Positions 1-5,523 of a stretch of 5,523 nt of DNA are shown here, in pieces. The stretch comes from Flavobacteriales bacterium UBA5869. Lineage in GTDB: Bacteria > Bacteroidota > Bacteroidia > Flavobacteriales_D > Crocinitomicaceae. The stretch lies in the NCBI GenBank assembly GCA_002432565.1, contig DJFP01000006.1, positions 10,522 to 16,044 of the forward strand, given 5' to 3'. Both the position numbers and the translations under genes were made by a program. Positions within the stretch are counted from its first letter, which is position 1; each line of letters opens with the position of its first letter. The notes beneath the pieces were generated by a model. The model was not told the DNA's origin and ran no database searches. It saw nothing but the letters and a program-made list of their open reading frames with translations.

Positions 1-1856
1 GTATAGTTAACAGTACCATTGAAAGCTCTGTTAGCATTTACACCACCAAAAAGAGAACAAAGCCCAGCTCCCGCGGTAATTGTCATATCCGCGTTTGTGT
101 AGTTTGTTGCTCCTGTTACTGTAGTATATTGTGCACCGTAATTTACATAAATAGCGTAAAGAGAAGATGCAGGAATTAACAAGTCCGTGATGTCAATATT
201 TACTGGTGTTCCTGCAGTTGTAGTCACCGGGTAAGTTCCCAATGAAGTCCACGCTCCTGCGGTTGTTTCACTTCCAAGATAAGTACCTGTTTTGTAGAAT
301 ACTTCAACAGTTTGTGCTCCACCTACATTCGGAATAACATCCAAACTTGTAACGTTTACTGCATTTGAATTTGTTGTGATGTTAAACATTGCTCCACCGC
401 CGCAGCCGTTTCCTCCCGCAGAAGTTGTAGCCAGGGAACCCGGGGCGTTAGAAGTTGTTGTTGCTGATATCATTGCAGTAGTTTCTCCTGTACAGATATT
501 CAAATAAGGAGTACTTACAGTTGGGTTGTTTGGAATCTGACTGTCTACAGTTACAGTTAAACTGGTTGTCGGAGACCAGCATTGAGTAGCTGTTTCGTAT
601 GCTGAAACAGTATAAGTTCCAGTTGCAGTTACGTTGAAAGGAGCGGTTGCCGGGTCGGCATTGCTTGATCCGTTAACTGTTGTTCCTTGCCAATAGTACT
701 CAGTGCCCGCCGGTGCAGCCGGCATGGAAATCGTTGTTCCCGGAGTACATGCAGGATTTGCTGCAGCTGTTGGTGCAGGAGGTGTCGTTGCAACCGGGAA
801 GTTTGACACAGTAATAGAAGATTCTGTTGACCATGCATTAAGCATCGGATTGAACGCTCGTACATAATACGTTCCATTAGCAAAGACTGTCCACGGAGTG
901 GAAGCCGGTTCTGTGGTGCTTGTTCCGGTTGGTGTTGTTTGCCAATACCAAATTTCATCTGAAATAACTGGTGATCCAGGCATGCTCAATTGAGTTCCTC
1001 CGGAACAAGTCGGTGTTCCTGCTGCCTGAACCGGTACCGGTGGAACGGTTGGGAGAAGGCCCCAAATGAAATAGTATCCGGATGATGGGGGAGTTACTGT
1101 GCCACTAATGGTAATTCCCTGGCTGTTTGCAGTACCTGCGGTTGTAGCTAACCAGGATGTAGTGGAAGTACGGTTGTTATAATCTGTGGCTACAGTTCCA
1201 CCAAGTCCTACATGAGTTGAGGCTGTAGATGACGTTCCAAACACACAATTTCCATACATGATCTGTACATAATTCGAAGTTTCAAATAAACGAATCTGAA
1301 AGTCAAGTGTATCACCATTTCCAGTAGTTCCGGAACGTTTGTAATCCGTCCATTGAACGACACAAATACGGTTTGGGGCTGTACCGATTGTTTCTACGCG
1401 GATTTCCGCACCTGTCTGTGCTACTAAATTCCTAGCCATTGCAGCGATGCGATTGCGCAAAGTTGCAGGTGAAGTGGCTCCGGCTGTAGACAACGCAGTG
1501 TATGAACTCGTAGAAGTGATGTCAACAGAAGGGGTCAGTGAAGATTGCCCCAGTGAGATCCATCCGTTGGTATTGATCGCCAAACGGTCAAACACAGAAC
1601 CATTGTAAGTAAAGTTAAACCCAATCGGAATACCAACGCCAGTTACTGCTGTACCTCCGGCAGGAGCTGCAGGATCGACGAACCGCTGGTCGTCAGAAGT
1701 TGCTGTTCCATAAACTGACCCGCCAGTAATAGGGGTATAAGTTCCGGAGGATTCATTGAATAAATAGCTCGAAACTTGAGCCTGGGTCTTTTCTCCAAAT
1801 AGGACGCATGCAAATAGCATTACCCAGGAGAAGCCCCAATAGTAATTTTTTTTCAT
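1..1856 (-). CDS. Secreted modular surface protein with Ig-like repeats (3' end outside window)
   Basis: The frame is open without a stop from the ATG at 1856 to the left edge: 618 codons, C-terminus missing. Residues 1-26 form a Sec signal peptide (MKKNYY, hydrophobic stretch WVMLFACVLF, probable cleavage after TQA before Q27). Residues about 40-266 are a beta-sandwich domain with INTNGWISLG (94-103) and IGTAPNR followed by VVQW (157-169). Two Ig-like repeats follow, about 284-354 and 370-438, each with a Cys near the start, a SMP strand, a YWQ core and a GTYxV strand. From about 467 there is a different beta-rich module with GGNGCGGG (481-488) and VEVFYKTG (517-524), a type recurrent in secreted Bacteroidota proteins. 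No catalytic motif is seen. The start is supported by the signal peptide and by a -7 box 17 bases upstream of the ATG. Role inferred: exported, probably cell-surface, adhesive or structural; a T9SS sorting domain is expected past the left edge but is not visible. Confidence 0.93.
   Translation of the reverse strand, partial: MKKNYYWGFSWVMLFACVLFGEKTQAQVSSYLFNESSGTYTPITGGSVYGTATSDDQRFVDPAAPAGGTAVTGVGIPIGFNFTYNGSVFDRLAINTNGWISLGQSSLTPSVDITSTSSYTALSTAGATSPATLRNRIAAMARNLVAQTGAEIRVETIGTAPNRICVVQWTDYKRSGTTGNGDTLDFQIRLFETSNYVQIMYGNCVFGTSSTASTHVGLGGTVATDYNNRTSTTSWLATTAGTANSQGITISGTVTPPSSGYYFIWGLLPTVPPVPVQAAGTPTCSGGTQLSMPGSPVISDEIWYWQTTPTGTSTTEPASTPWTVFANGTYYVRAFNPMLNAWSTESSITVSNFPVATTPPAPTAAANPACTPGTTISMPAAPAGTEYYWQGTTVNGSSNADPATAPFNVTATGTYTVSAYETATQCWSPTTSLTVTVDSQIPNNPTVSTPYLNICTGETTAMISATTTSNAPGSLATTSAGGNGCGGGAMFNITTNSNAVNVTSLDVIPNVGGAQTVEVFYKTGTYLGSETTAGAWTSLGTYPVTTTAGTPVNIDITDLLIPASSLYAIYVNYGAQYTTVTGATNYTNADMTITAGAGLCSLFGGVNANRAFNGTVNY
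543..1007 (-). repeat. Two tandem Ig-like repeats in the downstream protein
   Basis: The units at 795-1007 and 543-749 align as CSGGTQLSMPGSP against CTPGTTISMPAAP, then EIWYWQTT against EYYWQGTT, then GTYYVRAFN against GTYTVSAYE, then WSTESSITV against WSPTTSLTV. A Pro/Ala/Thr-rich linker (VATTPPAPTAAANPA) separates them. They resemble the Ig-like units common in Bacteroidota surface proteins and presumably act as stalk or spacer. Confidence 0.85.
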
Positions 1857-1872
1857 ATAATTTCAGTTTATA

Positions 1873-1880
1873 CAAAGGTA
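1873..1880 (-). promoter_or_regulatory. Bacteroidota-type -7 box for the downstream gene
   Basis: The minus strand reads TACCTTTG, an exact fit to the TAnnTTTG -7 consensus of the primary sigma factor in Bacteroidota. The box ends 17 bases before the ATG at 1856, which would give a leader of roughly 10 bases. No Shine-Dalgarno motif is seen; the leader is AT-rich, which is normal in this phylum. No TTTG or TTG -33 element is found at the usual distance (around 1898-1905), suggesting a weak or activator-assisted promoter. Confidence 0.7.
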
Positions 1881-1920
1881 AATAATTGATAAAGGATTAT
1901 TAGTGCTTTATTATTAGTAT

Positions 1921-2032
1921 GCCTGATGAATTATTTTTTTGATTGATCAATAATTTTTTTGACGAATGAATAAAAGGGTATTCTAATCGAGCAAAGGTTT
2001 ATTCTATCCGATTAAATAGTTAGTTTATCCGA
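1921..2032 (-). repeat. Six degenerate elements phased at 20-21 bp, candidate multi-site operator
   Basis: Ten-base units begin at 1921, 1941, 1961, 1981, 2002 and 2023, with spacings of 20, 20, 20, 21 and 21. On the minus strand, from distal to proximal, they read TCGGATAAAC, TCGGATAGAA, TCGATTAGAA, TTCATTCGTC, TTGATCAATC and TTCATCAGGC. The three distal units are clearly alike; the three proximal ones are weaker, and two are separated by runs of seven T (1934-1940 and 1954-1960) that are themselves 20 bp apart. Two-helical-turn spacing puts all units on one face of the DNA. The array ends about 41 bp upstream of the -7 box. Use as a regulator-binding site is inferred; the repeat pattern is directly visible. 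Confidence 0.5.
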
Positions 2033-2103
2033 CAAAAAAAGTGACCTTGAAGAATTGTTGTTTTACAAAAATTAACAAATTATTTAAAATTGAACCTTTT
2101 TTT
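2033..2103. other. AT-rich intergenic stretch without a recognised feature
   Basis: This part of the gap between terminator and repeat array is strongly AT-rich (for example ATTAACAAATTATTTAAAAT). I see no open frame of note, no RNA gene and no exact TAnnTTTG box on the minus strand; near misses have the wrong spacing. It may only be spacer or upstream promoter DNA. Confidence 0.6.
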
Positions 2104-2145
2104 AAAAATAAAAACCCTCCCTTAACGTTAAGGGAGGGTTTTTTT
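2104..2145 (-). terminator. Intrinsic terminator of the large upstream gene
   Basis: Positions 2110-2143 form a perfect inverted repeat with 17-bp arms; its core is CCCTCCCTTAA paired with TTAAGGGAGGG around a central CG. On the minus strand the hairpin begins about 14 bases after the TAA stop and is followed by TTTTTATTTTT (2114 down to 2104), as expected of a Rho-independent terminator. The plus strand also has seven T at 2139-2145, so it could act in both directions. It separates the two genes into different transcripts, apart from any read-through. Confidence 0.93.
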
Positions 2146-2157
2146 GAATGAATAATC

Positions 2158-5100
2158 TTATTGAATAACAATCCTGAACACTTTTTCAGCGTTCCCGGTA
2201 GAAAGTTTAAAGAAGTAAGTTCCGCGTTCTACATCTTTTAGATTTACACTGTTTGTTCCTGCAGAAATGGTATTCTGACCGATTTGAACAGTACGCCCGT
2301 TTACATCTGTTACTACTAAGTCGAAGTTACCGGTACTGAACGTTGATTCAATAAATACAACTCCCGTAGATGGATTCGGGTAAACGTTTACCTGCTCAAG
2401 TGCGTTCTCGTCTACAGATAACCAGTCACAATTCGAACTTACGTTAACAACTACGTTTGCGGTGTCATCCGGACAAATACCGTTTCCTGAGATGTAATCA
2501 TAGTTATACTGACCAGGGAAATTCGCCGTAATGATTTGCGAGTTTGGTATAAGAACATCCGAAGGATCATACCAATCACCATTTAAGTCAGCGTTTCCGT
2601 TCAATCCGGCTAACAAATCAATAGGTTCGTTTTTACAAGCTGTAATTGACCCGTCTTGTCCTGCATTGGATAAAGGATAAATACGAACTTGCGAAACAAT
2701 CGAATCATAAGCACAACCATCTGATACACGGTACTCAAGATCAAATGTTTGGTATGCAAGTCCTGCAGTGTTAAACATAGAATCCTGGATGCTTGCATTT
2801 ACTGCTGCAATTGAAGAAGACCAGTTTCCTCCGTTATCATTACCGGAAATAGTAGTGAACAGGTCAACCATTTCTCCCGTACAAACACTTGTTAAAGGAC
2901 CGGCAGATCCACCTTCAAGAATGATAGCTGATACAGCCAGGCTAAAATTACCCGTAGTACCATCAAATTTATCATACATAATGTAATAGGTAGCGCCCGG
3001 AGTCAGATCACAAACTGTGAAGTTTGGAGCTAAACTTGTTCCGCCGATAGCATCATCATTTGCTGCCGTCAACATAAATGTATTGAAATCTGAACAGCTT
3101 ATGGCTGAATAAACAGCAGCCTGACCGTTATAAGGAAGTCCAGTGGAGTTAATTCTAACTGAACCCGATGCAGGTGCTGTAAACGTATACCATAATGTTC
3201 CGTTCAATGTAGAGTTAACCCATCCGTCAGTTTGCTGAGCACCAGTCGCAGGAGGCGCAATGTTTGATTCGTTTACGGAAACTCCTGCACCTACATTGTT
3301 AAAGGTATAAGTTTCGCCTAACTGAAGTGCTTCCTGTTCGCAGACGTCATCATTTGTAATCGGCATTATCACAGTAATTGGACCTACCCAACCTGAAGTG
3401 TCGCTTGTTCCGTCACATTCTGCCTGAACGTAAACCTGGTAAACACCAGATCCCATTAAAGCTGCATTGTATACGGTGTCTGCAAAGTTGATACCTGAAG
3501 CATCATCGATAAATCCGCTTCCAAGCGTAAATCCTGTCATACCGTACTGAATGTTGAATCCGGTTACCGGGTAAGCAGGGCTTGATTCAGTCCAGTTCCA
3601 GGTTAATTCCAATGAATCAGGATCTGTTGCCCCGGTGATTCCCGAAGGATTCGAACAGTATGGAAGCGTTGTGAAATTGTGAACCAATGCTAAAGATGTA
3701 TCGCCGTTTGCACAATTTGCATAAATGTAGATCGTGTAATCAGTTAATTGAATTAATGAGGAAATGCTTGAGAACGTGTTTGTCTCATTCATAATCGTTC
3801 CTGTACCAGGAGTAAATCCTTCGGTACCATATTCGATAATCCAGTTTGTCTCATTAGAGAATCCCGCAGTCCAGCCAAATTGAATTTCATCCGGACCCAG
3901 GAACGTTGTTGCAAAGTTCTTAGGTTTTGGACAATCTGTATAGTAAAACTCTACACAACTGTTGTTCTGAAGGTAAGAAGCATTATCATTGGATACGTTC
4001 AAATCCTGGTTAGGTCCGGAAACCCCGATGTCAGCATTTGCAGCATAATCATCACCCGCATTTGGAGCACCAAAAACAACGTCTTCATAAACAAACCAGA
4101 TTTTTCCGGTAGCCTCATCGAATTGTGCCTGGAAAGTAACCGCCGGAGCTGTAGGAGAACCGGAGAAGTTACAAATATTGTCCCACTGAACAATAAATGT
4201 TCTGTTCGGAGCCGTTCCGATTGTCTGGTGATAAACGTTCCCGGTTTCATCATCCATATCATCACCCCAAGGGAAAATAAAGCTTCCCGGTTGAGTTGTC
4301 ATGTTACCTCCGTAACCAATTTGAGCCGTTGTTGTACCTAGTGCCATCCCTCCGTTGTTACCGATCGTACAATCAGTAACTAATGTTCCCTGGTAAAGGA
4401 TCGGGAATGGAAGTGTCATACCGATTTCAGAATCGTCTGTCAATACCAGATCAGTTCCTGTTGTTGAAATATCGATAAATCCTGCAGCAGGACAATCCGT
4501 TGACCAGTCCATATAAAGACCCTGGTTATAAGTATTGAAAGAAATCGGTCCGGTATAGTAAGATGAATCCGTAGAAGAACAAATTCCCATAACATAAACC
4601 TGGTAGAATGAATTTGGTGTTAAGTTCGTAAGCGTGAACGGATTCGTCGTTGCAACTACAGAATCACCTGTTCCAAGAGCAAATCCCGGAGGTCCGTATT
4701 GCAGCTGCCATGACAACTCTGATCCTCCTGCTGTCCATCCAAGTTCTATTTCCGTGGTTGTTGCACCAAGATTTGTGAAAGCAGTAGGTTGTGGACATGT
4801 CGGTGCAGGAACAATGTTTACAAAGTAATCTTCTGTTTCACCCCAGGAGTAAGTTCCACAAGGTGTAATATTTCCGATTACAGTGGTTTCTACGTTAATT
4901 ACACGCATGCGTGTGATTCCTGTTGTAGCTGTTAGTGGAATAAGAACTGTTCCGATTTCATTGTGAGGACCAACTGTAGCAGCTGCAGAGGCATATACTT
5001 CTTCTCCCGGATCAGAGAATAATCCGTTGTGGTTATAATCAATATATACTTTCGTCATATTACTATAATTACCGCCACAGGTTCCTACCTGCACATTCAA

Positions 5101-5523
5101 TCCATAACTAACTGTTTGAGCAAGATTGGTCGCTGGCAGGGAAGTGTAATTGGAATACTGGTTCTGTATAGATCCTGCTCCTCCCGTTGTTGCACAAGTT
5201 GAGCTGTTATTCAGGGTCCCGATACTTACATTAAGAATTTCTTCGTCTCCAGTGCTGGTAGCGTTGCTGTTACAATAACAGTTGATAAAATTGCTGGTAT
5301 TAACAAGTAGTGCCGCACTGGTGTCAGTAAGGCCTCCACAAGTCATATAAACACGGTAATAAGTGTCTGCAGTTTGGTTCGAAATATAAGTGCTGTTTGT
5401 TGCACCGGAAATATCAGTGAAGGAACCAACAGCACCTGTCAATGAGCTCTGCCACTGGTAAGTTTGTCCTGTTCCCCCGGTTCCCCCTAAAATAGAAAGT
5501 GTATTGTTTACAGAAGGACAAAT
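2158..5523 (-). CDS. Large T9SS-exported multidomain surface protein (5' end outside window)
   Basis: 1121 codons are visible, ending in TAA at 2158; the frame is open to the right edge, so the N-terminus and signal peptide lie outside. Counting from the edge: Ig-like domain 1-75 (YQWQ, YYRVY); GEVED domain about 82-239 with a Ca-loop-like DYNHNGLFSDPGEE (162-175) and the signature GETEDYFV (228-235); Fn3 at 242-331; beta-sandwich 332-531 with FPWGDDMDD and IGTAPNR; Fn3 at 532-622 and 623-721; PPC-like jelly roll about 722-867 (NDDVCEQEA, WYTFTAPASG); two Ig/PKD-like domains 868-949 and 950-1032; T9SS type A sorting domain 1035-1121. The Fn3 units share YGxxGFxxGxG. No protease, glycosidase or other catalytic motif is visible, though one could lie in the missing N-terminal part. 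Many Cys residues suggest disulfides after export. Inferred role: surface-attached or released adhesin or matrix protein. An initiation at the TTG at 5442 is unlikely because it would cut through the first Ig-like domain. Confidence 0.95.
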   Translation of the reverse strand: MCPSVNNTLSILGGTGGTGQTYQWQSSLTGAVGSFTDISGATNSTYISNQTADTYYRVYMTCGGLTDTSAALLVNTSNFINCYCNSNATSTGDEEILNVSIGTLNNSSTCATTGGAGSIQNQYSNYTSLPATNLAQTVSYGLNVQVGTCGGNYSNMTKVYIDYNHNGLFSDPGEEVYASAAATVGPHNEIGTVLIPLTATTGITRMRVINVETTVIGNITPCGTYSWGETEDYFVNIVPAPTCPQPTAFTNLGATTTEIELGWTAGGSELSWQLQYGPPGFALGTGDSVVATTNPFTLTNLTPNSFYQVYVMGICSSTDSSYYTGPISFNTYNQGLYMDWSTDCPAAGFIDISTTGTDLVLTDDSEIGMTLPFPILYQGTLVTDCTIGNNGGMALGTTTAQIGYGGNMTTQPGSFIFPWGDDMDDETGNVYHQTIGTAPNRTFIVQWDNICNFSGSPTAPAVTFQAQFDEATGKIWFVYEDVVFGAPNAGDDYAANADIGVSGPNQDLNVSNDNASYLQNNSCVEFYYTDCPKPKNFATTFLGPDEIQFGWTAGFSNETNWIIEYGTEGFTPGTGTIMNETNTFSSISSLIQLTDYTIYIYANCANGDTSLALVHNFTTLPYCSNPSGITGATDPDSLELTWNWTESSPAYPVTGFNIQYGMTGFTLGSGFIDDASGINFADTVYNAALMGSGVYQVYVQAECDGTSDTSGWVGPITVIMPITNDDVCEQEALQLGETYTFNNVGAGVSVNESNIAPPATGAQQTDGWVNSTLNGTLWYTFTAPASGSVRINSTGLPYNGQAAVYSAISCSDFNTFMLTAANDDAIGGTSLAPNFTVCDLTPGATYYIMYDKFDGTTGNFSLAVSAIILEGGSAGPLTSVCTGEMVDLFTTISGNDNGGNWSSSIAAVNASIQDSMFNTAGLAYQTFDLEYRVSDGCAYDSIVSQVRIYPLSNAGQDGSITACKNEPIDLLAGLNGNADLNGDWYDPSDVLIPNSQIITANFPGQYNYDYISGNGICPDDTANVVVNVSSNCDWLSVDENALEQVNVYPNPSTGVVFIESTFSTGNFDLVVTDVNGRTVQIGQNTISAGTNSVNLKDVERGTYFFKLSTGNAEKVFRIVIQ
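2161..2421 (-). other. T9SS type A C-terminal sorting domain
   Basis: These are the last 87 or so residues of the large upstream protein. The features seen are VNVYPNPSTGVVFIES at the start, DVNGRTV in the middle, a GTYFFKL strand, and the end EKVFRIVIQ directly before the stop. This matches the Por secretion-type sorting signal of Bacteroidota, which directs a Sec-exported protein through the outer-membrane type IX machinery and is usually cleaved off during surface attachment. It is the strongest single clue to localisation and phylum in the window. Confidence 0.95.
3361..4800 (-). repeat. Three fibronectin III repeats, the first separated by a beta-sandwich insert
   Basis: Fn3 units lie at 4531-4800, 3658-3930 and 3361-3657. 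Each has a Trp in the early strand (LGWTAG, FGWTAG, LTWNW), then the shared stretch QYGPPGFALGTG, EYGTEGFTPGTG or QYGMTGFTLGSG, and a late Y-x-(V/I)-Y-(V/I) strand ending near a Cys (YQVYVMGIC, YTIYIYANC, YQVYVQAEC). They are diverged at DNA level, so they are old protein-level duplications and not recent tandem copies. Between the first and second units sits the beta-sandwich domain at 3931-4530. Confidence 0.88.
4807..5280 (-). other. GEVED domain with a probable calcium loop
   Basis: This segment of the large protein reads CNSNATSTGDEEI at its start, then YIDYNHNGLFSDPGEEVY, then MRV and finally GETEDYFVNI. That order (an Asp/Asn-rich loop, an arginine strand, and a terminal G-E-x-E-D-Y motif) is characteristic of the GEVED domain found in secreted Bacteroidota proteins. 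The D-x-N-x-N-G spacing resembles EF-hand or dockerin loops, so calcium binding is a reasonable inference but is not shown. Confidence 0.88.

Noticed and set aside
629..958. Minus-strand frame of 109 codons
   Set aside because: It lies wholly inside the downstream surface-protein gene in another frame; it is rich in Gln, Leu and Arg and has no domain-like pattern, as expected of a shadow frame.
1942..1951. Ten-base palindrome ATTGATCAAT as a stand-alone operator
   Set aside because: It is one unit of the phased array and symmetric mainly by chance in AT-rich DNA; the other units are not palindromic.
1992..1999. AACCTTTG on the minus strand as a second -7 box
   Set aside because: The first base does not fit TAnnTTTG, no -33 element lies at the right distance, and it falls inside the repeat array far from the ATG.
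1921..2032. CRISPR array
   Set aside because: The repeats are only about 10 bases, degenerate and spaced 20-21 bp; CRISPR repeats are longer, nearly identical and separated by unique spacers of about 30 bases or more.
2610..2986. Short frames on both strands (62 and 72 codons)
   Set aside because: Both overlap the Ig/PKD and PPC-like coding part of the large gene, and neither has a signal peptide, a domain or an independent start context.
3880..4341. Plus-strand frame of 153 codons
   Set aside because: It is antisense to the well-supported beta-sandwich and Fn3 coding region and shows no recognisable domain; it has no promoter box or leader of note.
3999..4828. Further short frames at 3999-4265 (minus) and 4634-4828 (plus)
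   Set aside because: They are shadows of the same large reading frame; their composition follows from the codons of that gene.
5440..5442. TTG as the start codon of the large upstream gene
   Set aside because: The frame continues upstream without a stop to the window edge, and the 27 extra residues (with YQWQ) complete the first Ig-like domain. There is also no signal peptide after the TTG.

Overview
The window looks like part of a Bacteroidota chromosome, probably Flavobacteriales-like. The evidence is one intact type IX secretion (T9SS) C-terminal sorting domain, a GEVED domain, many Ig-like and fibronectin III modules with Thr/Ser/Asn/Gly-rich sequence, AT-rich intergenic DNA, and a TAnnTTTG-type -7 promoter box in place of an E. 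coli-type promoter. The genus cannot be fixed from this sequence.

Layout: everything coding is on the minus strand, so transcription runs from right to left. From the right edge to 2158 lies the 3' part of a very large gene (at least 1121 codons, start outside the window). It encodes a secreted modular surface protein: Ig-like, GEVED, Fn3, a beta-sandwich, Fn3, Fn3, a PPC-like jelly roll, two Ig/PKD-like domains and the T9SS sorting domain. Its frame stays open to the window edge, so a start at the TTG at 5442 is an artefact. A strong intrinsic terminator follows the stop codon. A non-coding gap (1857-2157) then holds an AT-rich stretch, a set of six degenerate elements spaced 20-21 bp apart, and a TACCTTTG -7 box just ahead of the second gene. 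The second gene starts at 1856 and runs off the left edge (618 codons visible). It has a clear signal peptide, a beta-sandwich related to one inside the first protein, two tandem Ig-like repeats, and a Gly/Cys-containing beta module.

The two proteins look like separately transcribed neighbours exported by Sec and then, shown for the upstream one and inferred for the other, by T9SS. No catalytic domain is visible in either, so adhesin, scaffold or matrix roles are more likely than enzyme roles. No RNA genes, CRISPR arrays, insertion sequences or attachment sites were seen. The least ordinary element is the phased repeat array upstream of the second gene, which may be a multi-site operator.
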